A DNA stretch of 64,000 bases. Source: Thermoleophilia bacterium. GTDB taxonomy: Bacteria; Actinomycetota; Thermoleophilia; Gaiellales; SKUG01. Shown piece by piece: positions 49,715 through 58,251 of this stretch. Both the position numbers and the translations under genes were made by a program. A model generated the notes under the pieces. The model was not told the origin of the DNA and searched no databases. It worked only from the letters and a program-made list of their open reading frames with translations. Every line of letters begins with the position of its first letter. Positions within the stretch are counted from its first letter, which is position 1. The DNA is taken from assembly GCA_025964555.1 (NCBI GenBank), contig JAOPYQ010000042.1, positions 1 to 64,000 of the forward strand, given 5' to 3'.

Positions 49715-52170
49715 AGGTTCCCTACTCCTGGCTCCGCGAGATCGTCCCCGGGCTTCCGGCCGATCCGACCGAGGTCGCACGCCGCCTGTCCGACAGCGGC
49801 ACCTACGTCGAGGCGATCCATCAGGTCGGCGTCGCCGACGCGTCCAACGGCGGTGGTGCTGCGTTCAAGGTGGGCGTCGTTCGCGAGCTCGAGCAGCACC
49901 CCGATGCCGACAAGCTCAAGGTCGCGAAGGTCGACATCGGCGACGGCGAACTGCACCAGATCGTGTGCGGCGCACCGAACGTCGCCGCCGGCGAGACCGT
50001 CGCCGTCGTGCTGCCGGGCGGGACGATGCCCGACGGTATGCGGATCAAGGAAGCGAAGCTGCGCGGCGTCGAGAGCCGCGGGATGATGATGAGCGAGCGC
50101 GAGCTGCAGCTCTCGACCGACCACTCGGGCCTCATGCTGCTCGACAAGGACCTCGAGATCGGCACGCCGCTCAACGACGTGTTCCCGATCGGCGACCACG
50201 TCCTCGAGCTCGAGATCACCGGCAACCGCCCCGACTGCCTCGGCATGCTCGGCGTCGCCCTCGAAGCCGGCGCCGCGATGGACGTCGACCTGATCGACAT
50301 GAGCCCGTTCGATGTCGACCCGACCGCCACGGGCGATGTCAGCGACCACGTCACCGTCGAGGTCGAGGCGACCGACCTGTGCCCGCGCTACATGGCGCGC
50401 GCGTTCGTGGACGTCACCGTCGGACAGAGCCCGCTCTGGCTCAAGGCGTGGCTCGCGCGCGCCGGGATGCGCTCGATCAACAACATCGTCGACATCACCA
50501 ACTACGTGATGCTGCTCACCGGCCAGCCGCTCCACGCATTCGACGCCGACAAGCTGCGCGGATCGAAGATCGTCGTGCGCCGTGCGCGCGAGGACGAGCC
50601 GGTCACCACGCTCGACGACGTCGAGCGCACGCTCGGCCCCGACACGCTCGTGATCGCCGACGCGGAGCAGACCGCGGTCATCGCCGGCATCATGGGCGCC
50701 GCCGACGTGGAGGTCACCGCCACCACGACGCGCATCGTGCTCGAAGCCGCGACGTTCGACGGTCACTCGATCCAGCGCAGCTCGCGCGAGCTCGGCCTGC
50801 GCTCGGAGAGCTCGAGCCGATTCGAGAAGGGTCTCGACCCGTACTCGCCATCGGTCGCGATGGGCTTCGCCTCACGCATGCTCGTCGAGATCTGCGGCGC
50901 GAGCCTCGTGCCCGGCACCATCGACGTACAGTCGCCCGACGGCCTCGACCAGGCGCCCACCTTCGAGATGGACGCCGAACTGCCGAGCCGCATCCTCGGC
51001 ATCGACATCGACGACGCCGACATCCAGCAGACCCTCGCGCGCCTGGGCTTCGGCGCGATTCGCGGCGCGCGCGGCTGGGCCATCACGGTCCCGCACGCGC
51101 GCATGTACGACGTCACCCGGCCGATCGACGTCGTGGAGGAGCTCGGCCGATTCCGCCTCGAGCAGATCCCGAGCGAGCTGCCCCCGATCCGGACCGGCGG
51201 GGCCGTGCTCACGCGCCTGCAGCGACTGCGTCGCCTGCTCGAGGACACGAGCGCCGGCCTCGGCCTCAACGAGGTCGTCACCTACGGACTCGTGGGCCCC
51301 GGCACCGGCGAGGCACTCGGCAATCCAGAGGAGACGGTCGTTCGCCTGGCCAATCCGATGACCGTCGACCACGCCGAGATGCGCACCGCGCTCTTTCCCG
51401 GCCACCTCGAGGTCGCGCGACGCAACCACGCCGCCGGCACATCCGACGTCGCGATCTTCGAGATCGGCCGCACCTACTACGCCGCCGACCCCGTCGGTTC
51501 GACCGGCGCCGACGGCCTGCCCCGCTACTCCGCCGAGCGTGACGTGCTCGCCCTGCTCGTCACCGGATCGCTCGGCGGCGCGCGCTGGGACCTGCCCGGC
51601 CTGACCGCCGACTATCCCGCCGTCGCCGGGCTCGTGGCATCGCTCCTCGCGGCCACCGGCATCGACGCCCGCTTCGGCGCGCTCCCGAACCCGCCCGCCT
51701 GGGTGCACCCGGGCCAGGTCGCCGACGTGCGCGCCGCCAACGGCGCCGTGCTCGGCTGGGTCGGAGCGATCCACCCACGCTTCGCTGCGCAGGCCGGCGT
51801 GGACGCCGACGTGTTCGCCGCGCATCTCGACCTGCACGCGATCGACGCAGCTCGCACCCTGCAGCCGCGCTTCACGGCGTACAGCGAGTTCCCGCCCGTG
51901 ATGGAGGACATCGCGATCGTGCTCGACGACGCCGTCGCCGGCGGCGAGGTCGTCACCGTCGCGCGCGAGGCCGGTGGTGCGCTGCTCGAATCCGTCTCGG
52001 TCTTCGATCGGTACGTCGGCGATCCCATCCCGGCGGGTCGCCACTCGCTGGCTCTGCGCCTCACGTTCCGCGCTCCCGATCGCACGCTCACCGACGAGGA
52101 GACCGCGGCCGTTCGCGGCACGATCGTCGACGCGCTCGCGCAGCGCTTCGGTGCAGAGCTTCGCGGATGA
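49711..52170 (+). CDS. pheT: Phenylalanyl-tRNA synthetase beta subunit
   Basis: 819 residues. Domains in order: N-terminal MKVPYSWLREIVPG and the tRNA-binding EMAP/OB domain (VGVVRELEQHPDADKLKVAK through QIVCGAPNVAAGETVAVVLP), B3/B4 editing module (SINNIVDITNYVMLLTGQPL, HAFDADKL), B5 domain (LGLRSESSSRFEKGLDP), catalytic-like core (AVLTRLQRLRRLLEDTSAGL), and the C-terminal ferredoxin-like anticodon-binding domain (FTAYSEFPPVMEDIAIVLDD). GTG 49711 is preferred: AAGGAG sits 8 nt upstream and the protein then begins as in the family. The stop overlaps the next ATG. Confidence 0.97.
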   Translation: MKVPYSWLREIVPGLPADPTEVARRLSDSGTYVEAIHQVGVADASNGGGAAFKVGVVRELEQHPDADKLKVAKVDIGDGELHQIVCGAPNVAAGETVAVVLPGGTMPDGMRIKEAKLRGVESRGMMMSERELQLSTDHSGLMLLDKDLEIGTPLNDVFPIGDHVLELEITGNRPDCLGMLGVALEAGAAMDVDLIDMSPFDVDPTATGDVSDHVTVEVEATDLCPRYMARAFVDVTVGQSPLWLKAWLARAGMRSINNIVDITNYVMLLTGQPLHAFDADKLRGSKIVVRRAREDEPVTTLDDVERTLGPDTLVIADAEQTAVIAGIMGAADVEVTATTTRIVLEAATFDGHSIQRSSRELGLRSESSSRFEKGLDPYSPSVAMGFASRMLVEICGASLVPGTIDVQSPDGLDQAPTFEMDAELPSRILGIDIDDADIQQTLARLGFGAIRGARGWAITVPHARMYDVTRPIDVVEELGRFRLEQIPSELPPIRTGGAVLTRLQRLRRLLEDTSAGLGLNEVVTYGLVGPGTGEALGNPEETVVRLANPMTVDHAEMRTALFPGHLEVARRNHAAGTSDVAIFEIGRTYYAADPVGSTGADGLPRYSAERDVLALLVTGSLGGARWDLPGLTADYPAVAGLVASLLAATGIDARFGALPNPPAWVHPGQVADVRAANGAVLGWVGAIHPRFAAQAGVDADVFAAHLDLHAIDAARTLQPRFTAYSEFPPVMEDIAIVLDDAVAGGEVVTVAREAGGALLESVSVFDRYVGDPIPAGRHSLALRLTFRAPDRTLTDEETAAVRGTIVDALAQRFGAELRG

Positions 52171-52430
52171 GCGAGGACGATCCAGGCGCTGGTCGCGCAG
52201 GTCCGCACAATCCGTTTCCGGACCTCGCCGCGCGACCGGGGCCGGCACGCGACCTCGACACGCGACTGGCACAGCCGACCTGCCTGTTCTGCGGGCACGA
52301 CCAGTTCACCGAGGAGATCGGCAAGCTGGACACCCGGTGGGGGATGGAGGCGCACAAGATGCGCCTGCTCATCTGCCGTCGCTGCGCGTTCACCATGTCG
52401 TTCTCGCTCGGCCGGGGGATGAACGTCTAG
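52167..52430 (+). CDS. Small zinc-ribbon protein coupled to pheT
   Basis: 87 residues; ATG overlaps the pheT stop (ATGA). A polar N-tail is followed by CLFCGHDQF and later LLICRRCAFTM, a four-Cys zinc ribbon. This type of short ribbon protein is common in actinobacteria with no known role. A link to PheT is suggested only by coupling. Confidence 0.8.
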   Translation: MSEDDPGAGRAGPHNPFPDLAARPGPARDLDTRLAQPTCLFCGHDQFTEEIGKLDTRWGMEAHKMRLLICRRCAFTMSFSLGRGMNV

Positions 52431-52501
52431 CTCGACGACGCCCCGACGACGCGCGCGCGCGACAAGGGCGTGGGGCGTGCGTTCAGGTGGGTGCTGCTCG
52501 G

Positions 52502-52507
52502 GTAGGC
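52502..52507 (+). promoter_or_regulatory. Probable -10 box of the 52573-53294 unit
   Basis: CTCGGGTAGGCTTCACC contains a GGTANNNT-type -10 box near 52502-52507; the leader of ~60 nt carries GGAGGAATC before ATG 52573. Confidence 0.45.
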
Positions 52508-52572
52508 TTCACCTGTACGCGCGGGCGAGTAGATGCTCGCAATATGAGCGGAAAATCGGAGGAATCACCGTC

Positions 52573-52926
52573 ATGGTTGCGAGTTCCGATGAAGCTGGAT
52601 CGCTGAGCAACGCGAGTCGCGCGGGGCGCCGCGAGGCGAACCTGCGGGCGCTCAACACCCGCATCGCCGAGTCGCAGGAGCAGATTGCGACGGAGCTGAG
52701 CTCGCCGCTCACCGTGCTGTGTGAATGCGCCCTCGCCGACTGCAACGAGTCGATCGAATTGACGCAGGAGCAGTTCGCGGACCTGCGCGAGGACAACATC
52801 AGGTTCATCGTCGTGGAGGGGCACGTGCTCCACGAGGTCGAGCAGGTGGTGGGGCGAGGCGAGGTCTGGGTCATCGTCGAGAAACGCGGGGCAGCGGCAC
52901 GCGAAGCGCGCCGCATCCTCGAATGA
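52573..52926 (+). CDS. Small CxC...C protein of Thermoleophilia-type family
   Basis: 117 residues from ATG 52573 with GGAGG about 10 nt upstream. A coiled N-terminus (REANLRALNTRIAESQEQIA) leads to the conserved core CECALADCNESIELTQEQFA, then FIVVEGHVLHEVEQVV and WVIVEKRGAAAREA. I recognise this C-x-C-x(4)-C / GH / VVEK pattern as a small protein recurrent in Solirubrobacterales-like genomes; function unknown, perhaps metal-dependent. Overlaps the MarR gene by ATGA. Confidence 0.82.
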   Translation: MVASSDEAGSLSNASRAGRREANLRALNTRIAESQEQIATELSSPLTVLCECALADCNESIELTQEQFADLREDNIRFIVVEGHVLHEVEQVVGRGEVWVIVEKRGAAAREARRILE

Positions 52927-53294
52927 GCGACGCCCGTGACATCCCCGACGTCGCCCGCACGCTCGGCATCGTCGCCGCGTGGCGCTCGAGCAACCTGCTC
53001 ACCGCACATCAGGGCGAGGTGCTCATCCAGGTGCATGCGGCGGGTGCCATCACGGCGGCGCAGGTCTGCCGCGTGATCGGCCTCACCACCGCCTCGATGA
53101 CCCGGATCGTCGGCAAGCTCGAAGAGGCGGGCTGGCTGATGCGCGCTCGCGACGATTCGGATGCGCGCCGCCTGATCCTGCAGCCGACCAAGCAGCTGGC
53201 GCGCGCGATCGAGGAGCTCGAGCGCGCACTCGTTCCGGAGTGCGAACGGCCGGACGTCGTCGACGACCTGGCCGAGGAGCTCGACGCGGGCTAG
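52923..53294 (+). CDS. MarR family transcriptional regulator
   Basis: 123 residues. Winged helix-turn-helix: NLLTAHQGEVLIQVHAAGAI, TAAQVCRVIGLTTASMTRIV, GKLEEAGWLMRARDDSDARR, LILQPTKQLA. The Asp-Ser-Asp-Ala-Arg-Arg wing is typical of MarR proteins. It starts inside the previous stop (ATGA). A likely target is the palindrome at 53341-53364 in the adjacent permease promoter. Confidence 0.9.
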   Translation: MSDARDIPDVARTLGIVAAWRSSNLLTAHQGEVLIQVHAAGAITAAQVCRVIGLTTASMTRIVGKLEEAGWLMRARDDSDARRLILQPTKQLARAIEELERALVPECERPDVVDDLAEELDAG

Positions 53295-53304
53295 GAGGCG
53301 AGGC

Positions 53305-53328
53305 GGCCCGGTCACGCCTCACCGGGCC
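53305..53328 (+). terminator. Terminator of the MarR unit
   Basis: GGCCCGGT-CACGCCTC-ACCGGGCC, a perfect 8-bp stem 10 bp after the stop. Confidence 0.65.
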
Positions 53329-53371
53329 ATGAGGTTTCATGGTTGTAAGGGCGCCCTGACAGCCTGTATGG
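53327..53371 (+). promoter_or_regulatory. Palindromic operator and -10 box of the FTR1-type permease
   Basis: A 24-bp near-palindrome at 53341-53364 (core AGGGCGCCCT; 20 of 24 positions symmetric) ends 1 bp before TATGGT (53366-53371). CCATGA-GGTT-TCATGG (53327-53342) adjoins it. ATG 53380 is 8 nt after the -10, so the mRNA is nearly leaderless. A repressor here would block RNA polymerase. Confidence 0.65.
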
Positions 53372-53379
53372 TCGTCGCC

Positions 53380-54717
53380 ATGAAGACTGACGCCGACGGC
53401 CGCACCCGCATCTCCACGAACACGCTGATCGCCTGGTCGGTCGGGTTCGCCATCCTCCTCCTCATCGCGATCTCGCTCGTCGCCGCGAGCAGCAACCCCG
53501 ATCCGACCGACGTCGCGCCGGGCTCGCAGTCGCTCGCGACGAGCATCACCAATGCGTCCGTCATCGTGTTCCGCGAAGGGCTCGAGGCCGTCCTCATCTT
53601 CGCCGCGATCACGGCGAGCTTCCTCGGCGCTCGCCAGCAGTACCGCCGACCCGTCACGCAGGGCGTCGCCGCGGCCTTCGGCGCGACGGTCCTGACGTGG
53701 TTCGTCATGACCGCCCTCCTCGGTGCGTTGCCCGTGAGCGAGGACGTGCTGCTCGCGATCACCGGCATCGCCGCCGTCGTGATCCTGCTGCTCGTCATGA
53801 ACTGGTTCTTCCACAAGGTCTACTGGACCGACCACATCAAGGAGCTCAATTCCAAGAAGCGAAGCCTCGTCGATGCGAGCGAGACGGGCGACTCGATCAA
53901 GTACTGGGGCTTCTTCGCGCTCGGGTTCACCGCCGTGTACCGCGAAGGGTTCGAGGTCGTGCTGTTCCTGCAGAACCTCAACATCGTCGCCGGTGCGGCC
54001 GCCGTGATGTGGGGAGTGCTCATCGGCCTCGCCGGAACCGCGGTCGTCGGCTTCCTGACGTTCTTCGCCCACCACAAGCTCCCGTACAAGCGCATGCTCG
54101 TGCTGACCGGCGTGCTGCTCGGCATCGTGCTCGTCGTGATGATCGGCGGCTCGGCGCGCACCCTGCAGTCGCTCGGCATCCTGTCGACCACGCCGCTGCC
54201 GTTCGACACGCCTGACTGGTGGGCGCGCTGGTTCGAGATCGTCCCGACGTGGGAGACGGTCACCATCCAGCTGCTCGCCGCGGCCTTCGTGATGGGGTCC
54301 TACTACGCTGCCGAGCGGTGGTCGAAGGAGAAGCGCCGTCGCGCCAACGCCGCGGTCGCACCTGCATTCATCCGCCAGCAGCCCACTGCAGCTCGCGTGC
54401 ATGCCGCAACTGCCACCCTGCCCGACCTCGCGCGTCGCGCGCCGGGTGTCGCGTCCTCGCCAGCGGCCGTGCGCGAGGTCGAGCGGGTCGAGGCAGGCGC
54501 CGACATGCAGCGAACGATCTGCGGCCACCCGGCGACGACGATGTGTGGTTGCTCCGCCATCGCCCCGAACGCGGCAGCGAGGATGCACTCGACCGGGCCG
54601 GCCGCGCCGGCAGTGGCGACGCCCACCGCTCCGGTCCTCACGCCGCGTCCGCTGTTCGAGCAGCAGCCGCCGGCGCTCGTTCGCGAGCCGCTCTTTGCAC
54701 CCCGCGTCACCGAGTAG
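53380..54717 (+). CDS. FTR1-type iron permease-like membrane protein
   Basis: 445 residues. FTR1/EfeU signature REGLE occurs at 65-69 (VFREGLEAVLIFAAI) and as REGFE at 188-192 (YREGFEVVLFLQN), the two acidic motifs thought to pass iron. About seven membrane helices are visible. After residue ~325 there is a ~115-residue Pro/Ala tail with CGHPATTMCGC. No EfeO/EfeB genes adjoin. Expression is likely controlled through the upstream palindrome, perhaps by the MarR protein. Confidence 0.9.
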   Translation: MKTDADGRTRISTNTLIAWSVGFAILLLIAISLVAASSNPDPTDVAPGSQSLATSITNASVIVFREGLEAVLIFAAITASFLGARQQYRRPVTQGVAAAFGATVLTWFVMTALLGALPVSEDVLLAITGIAAVVILLLVMNWFFHKVYWTDHIKELNSKKRSLVDASETGDSIKYWGFFALGFTAVYREGFEVVLFLQNLNIVAGAAAVMWGVLIGLAGTAVVGFLTFFAHHKLPYKRMLVLTGVLLGIVLVVMIGGSARTLQSLGILSTTPLPFDTPDWWARWFEIVPTWETVTIQLLAAAFVMGSYYAAERWSKEKRRRANAAVAPAFIRQQPTAARVHAATATLPDLARRAPGVASSPAAVREVERVEAGADMQRTICGHPATTMCGCSAIAPNAAARMHSTGPAAPAVATPTAPVLTPRPLFEQQPPALVREPLFAPRVTE

Positions 54718-54733
54718 CGCCGCCCGCGAAAAC

Positions 54734-54782
54734 GAGGTGCAGCAATCTACTCACCCGCTGGGTCAGTAGATTGCTGCACCTC
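54734..54782. terminator. 49-bp hairpin between FTR1-type and nrdA genes
   Basis: GAGGTGCAGCAATCTACT (54734-54751) pairs perfectly over 18 bp with 54765-54782; after a C/C mismatch ACCC-GCT-GGGT closes it. Read leftward it is followed by GTTTTCG, so it can end nrdA. Its length and lower GC exceed a normal terminator. Confidence 0.75.
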
Positions 54783-54797
54783 TTCGATCGCCCACGG

Positions 54798-57700
54798 TCA
54801 CTGGCAGGACTCGCACTCCTCGCCGTTGCGCATGGCCTCGATCGAGCAGTGGCTGCGCCCAGGCAACGTGCCCACCGCCGCTGCGAGTGCGGTGGCTTCG
54901 GCATCCGTGCCCGCCCCCGACTCGAAGCGCTTGGCCGTCACCGTGCTCTTCTCGATGCCGCTCGCGCCGAGCGTACGCAGGTAGTACGTCGTCTTGAGAC
55001 CGACGTGCCACGCGCGCCGGTACATGTGGCTCATCGCCTTCATGTCGGGCGATGCCAGGAACAGGTTCACCGACTGTGACTGGTCGATCCACTTCTGCCT
55101 GCGCGCCGCGGCGTCGAGGAACCACTCCGGCTCGATCTGGAACGCGGTTCGATAGCGCTCGACGATCGCCGCCGGGATGCCCTCGATCTCGGACAGGTCG
55201 CCGTCGAAGTACTTGAGCTGCGCCGCGAGCTCGTCGTCCCAGAGCCCGGCGTCCTTGAGGTCGGCGACCAGGTACGGGTTCAGCACGGAGAAGTCGCCTG
55301 ACAGGTTCGATTTCACGAACAGGTTGCGATACATCGGCTCGATGCACGGCGACGTGCCCACGATGTTGGAGATCGTCGCGGTCGGTGCGATCGCCAGCAC
55401 GTTGGAGTTGCGCATGCCCTGCGTCTGGATTCGCACGCGCAGTGCGTCCCAGTCCATCCGCCCGCCGCGCGGCACGTCGATCGGCAGCCCCCGCTCCGCT
55501 TCGAGCATGTCGAGGGTGTCGGGCGGCAGCAGCCCACGATCCCACTTCGAGCCGCTGAACGATCCGTAGGAGCCACGCTCGGCGGCCAGGTCGCTCGACG
55601 CCTCGTACGCGAAGTACGCGATCGCTTCCATCATCTCGTCGTTGAACTCGACCGCCGCCTGCGACGAGAACGCGGTGCCGCGCTCGTACAGCGCGTACTG
55701 CAGGCCCATCACGCCGAGCCCGACGGGGCGGTGTCGCTCGTTCGCGAGGCGCGCGGCCTCGGTCGGGTAGAAGTTCACGTCGATCACGTCGTCGAGCGCG
55801 CGCACCGCGATGCGCACCGTCTCGCGCAGCTTCTCAAGGTCGAGTTCCCCGTCCGGCAGGAGGTGCTGGTCCAGCACGATCGACCCCAGGTTGCAGACGG
55901 CCGTCTCCTCCTCGCTCGTGTTGAGCGTGATCTCCGTGCACAGGTTGGAGGAGTGCACCACGCCCGCGTGGTCCTGCGGCGAGCGCACGTTGCAGGGATC
56001 CTTGAACGTGATCCACGGATGCCCGGTCTCGAAGAGCATCCGCAGCATGCGCTTCCACAGGTCGATCGCCGGCTGGCGCTCGCCGCGCAGTTCGCCCGCG
56101 TCGACCATCGCCTCGTACTGCTCGTAGCGCCGCTCGAACGCCGCGCCGTACAGGTCGTGCAGGTCGGGCACGTCGGAGGAGCGGAACAGCGTCCACTCGC
56201 CGCGCTGCTCCATGCGCTTCATGAACAGGTCCGGGATCCAGTTCGCGGTGTTCATGTCGTGCGTGCGGCGCCGCTCGTCGCCCGTGTTGCGCCGCAGGTC
56301 GAGGAACTCCCCGATGTCGTTGTGCCACGTCTCCAGGTACGCGCAGCCCGAGCCCGCGCGCTTGCCGCCCTGGTTGACCGCCACGAGCTGGTCGTTGTGC
56401 AGCTTGAGGAACGGCACGATGCCCTGGCTCTCGCCGTTCGTGCCGTGGATCCGAGAACCCGTGCCGCGCACCTTCGTCCATGACCCGCCGAGCCCGCCGG
56501 CCCACTTCGACAGCTGTGCGTTCTCCGCCACGCCGCGCTGCATGATGCTCTCGAGCGAATCCTCGATCACGTACAGGTAGCAGCTCGACAGCTGCGAGTG
56601 CGGCGTGCCGGCATTGAACAGCGTCGGCGTCGACGAGCAGAAGCGACGGTCGCGGTACACGCCGTACAGGTCGAGCACGTGCGCTTCACGGTCGTCTGCG
56701 ACGCTCGTCGCGTGCGGCAGGGTGATGCCCATCGCCACGCGCATCCAGAACAGCTGCGGCGTCTCGATGCGCCGGTGCTCGCGCCCGTGCTGCGACGTCT
56801 TGTCGACGAGCAGGTAGCGGTCGTAGAGCGTCTGCAGGCCGAGGTACTCGAGGTCGAGGTCCGCCGTCGGATCGATCGCGGCGGCCAGCCGGTCGAGGTC
56901 GTAGTCGAGCATCGCCGGCGCGATGCGCCCGATCTCGACGCCGTGGCGCAGCAGTCGCGCGAACGCGGCCCGATGCGCCGCCGCGAGCCCGGCGAGCCCG
57001 TCACGCTCGACGGACCAGTCGAGCGTTTCCTCGTACATCCATGTCAGCAGCAGGCGACCGGCGAGCTTGGAGTAGCCCGGGTCGCGTTCCACGAGCGTCT
57101 TGGCGTTGAGCACCACGAGCGTGCGCAGGTCGTCGCGTGCGATGCCGTCGCCGAGCGAGCGACGCAGCTCCACCTCGATGGCGGCGTCGTCGAGCGGCAG
57201 CTCCAGCCCGATCGATGCGAACCGGATCCGCGCTCGAAGGTCGCTGCCGTCCCACGTGCTGGTCGAGCCGTCCGCCTCCACGATCGTGATGGGTGCGACG
57301 ACCTCCGCGTCGCTCGCGACCGCGCCAGTGCTCCGTGCCCCGGCCTCGCTGCGTGCTCGCGCCAGTGCGCGCTCGGCGCGGTACACGATGAAGCGCTCCG
57401 CCACGCGCATGTGGCCGCCGAGCACGAGCTCCTCCTGGACGAGGTCCTGGATCGTCTCGATCGCGACGTAGGCGAGGCCGAGCGATCCGGCTCGTTCGCC
57501 GACACGCTCCGCGATCGCGGCAGCCGGCGCCGGATCCAGCGCGAGCGACACGAACGCCGCGCGCACCGCCGCCTCGACCTTCGCGCCGTTCCATCCGACG
57601 ACCTGGCCGCTGCGGCGCACGATCCGCACGCGCCGTGCAGCACCCGACGCGTCGACCGATGGCAGCGCGCGCCGCAGGATGAGCGCCTTCGCCACGTCGA

Positions 57701-58112
57701 GCTCGCCCGCTGCGACGAGCGCCGCTTCCGCGAGCGTCGACAGGTCGTGCTCGCGAACGCGCAGGGGGCACGCGTCGAGCTCCGCGCCGCACAGTCGCTC
57801 GCACACCTCGCGCGTGATGCGCGCCACCAGCTCGCGCGACTCGAGCGTGTCGACATCGACGCGCCCGTCGGCGAGCGCCACCGTCGCGAGCGCATCGGCC
57901 ACCAGACGTGCCGGGATCGTCGGCGAGAACGCGCGCTCGTGCCCGACCTCGTCCACCACCGTCGTGCCCCACTCGCGCGGCTCGAGCGCGGCAAGCGCGG
58001 CGTCCGTCACTCGGCGCGTGGCGTCCTCGTCGCGATGCGCGGCACTGTCAGGCCCTGCCGCGCGCTTGAGGTCCAGGTCTCGCAGGATGGAGTCGATGTC
58101 GATCGTCGTCAT
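54798..58112 (-). CDS. nrdA: Ribonucleoside-diphosphate reductase large subunit, multi-ATP-cone type
   Basis: 1104 residues (E. coli NrdA is 761). It reduces NDPs to dNDPs with NrdB. The N-terminal ~360 residues hold two clear ATP-cone-like allosteric modules (161-255, RVRIVRRSGQVVGWNGAKVE; 275-360, ITIVEADGSTSTWDGSDL) and probably a degenerate one (60-150). The catalytic barrel shows SSCYLYVIED (redox Cys), SNLCTEITLN (N/C/E triad), AVCNLGSIVL (partner Cys), ATISNIVGTSPCIEPMY, and the C-terminal CESC pair for thioredoxin. ATG 58112 is behind GGGGAGGG. It lies downstream of nrdB, with 139 bp between. Confidence 0.96.
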   Translation of the reverse strand: MTTIDIDSILRDLDLKRAAGPDSAAHRDEDATRRVTDAALAALEPREWGTTVVDEVGHERAFSPTIPARLVADALATVALADGRVDVDTLESRELVARITREVCERLCGAELDACPLRVREHDLSTLAEAALVAAGELDVAKALILRRALPSVDASGAARRVRIVRRSGQVVGWNGAKVEAAVRAAFVSLALDPAPAAAIAERVGERAGSLGLAYVAIETIQDLVQEELVLGGHMRVAERFIVYRAERALARARSEAGARSTGAVASDAEVVAPITIVEADGSTSTWDGSDLRARIRFASIGLELPLDDAAIEVELRRSLGDGIARDDLRTLVVLNAKTLVERDPGYSKLAGRLLLTWMYEETLDWSVERDGLAGLAAAHRAAFARLLRHGVEIGRIAPAMLDYDLDRLAAAIDPTADLDLEYLGLQTLYDRYLLVDKTSQHGREHRRIETPQLFWMRVAMGITLPHATSVADDREAHVLDLYGVYRDRRFCSSTPTLFNAGTPHSQLSSCYLYVIEDSLESIMQRGVAENAQLSKWAGGLGGSWTKVRGTGSRIHGTNGESQGIVPFLKLHNDQLVAVNQGGKRAGSGCAYLETWHNDIGEFLDLRRNTGDERRRTHDMNTANWIPDLFMKRMEQRGEWTLFRSSDVPDLHDLYGAAFERRYEQYEAMVDAGELRGERQPAIDLWKRMLRMLFETGHPWITFKDPCNVRSPQDHAGVVHSSNLCTEITLNTSEEETAVCNLGSIVLDQHLLPDGELDLEKLRETVRIAVRALDDVIDVNFYPTEAARLANERHRPVGLGVMGLQYALYERGTAFSSQAAVEFNDEMMEAIAYFAYEASSDLAAERGSYGSFSGSKWDRGLLPPDTLDMLEAERGLPIDVPRGGRMDWDALRVRIQTQGMRNSNVLAIAPTATISNIVGTSPCIEPMYRNLFVKSNLSGDFSVLNPYLVADLKDAGLWDDELAAQLKYFDGDLSEIEGIPAAIVERYRTAFQIEPEWFLDAAARRQKWIDQSQSVNLFLASPDMKAMSHMYRRAWHVGLKTTYYLRTLGASGIEKSTVTAKRFESGAGTDAEATALAAAVGTLPGRSHCSIEAMRNGEECESCQ

Positions 58113-58251
58113 GAGTGTCGCCCTCCCCAGGCGTCGGTGGTGCAAGGTGTCAGTCGGCGCGGTGTGCGCTCGGGTCAGAGCTCGTTGCTCGCTTCGCTCG
58201 CGCGAACTCGTCGTCACTCGGTCATTCGAGCAAGCTCGATGACGCTCGTTC

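Noticed and set aside
53341-53364. DtxR/IdeR iron box in the FTR1-type promoter
   Set aside because: The palindrome core AGGGCGCCCT does not resemble TTAGGTTAGGCTAACCTAA; iron control by that family is not supported.
53083-54588. 501-codon minus-strand frame opposite the permease and MarR genes
   Set aside because: It conflicts with two well-supported plus-strand genes and encodes Arg/Asp/Glu-rich sequence with no domain.
58113-58251. Separate small gene between nrdB and nrdA
   Set aside because: Only GAGC/GCTC-type hairpins (CGAGCGAAGCGAG and similar) and the nrdA ribosome site are present; no convincing start and frame.
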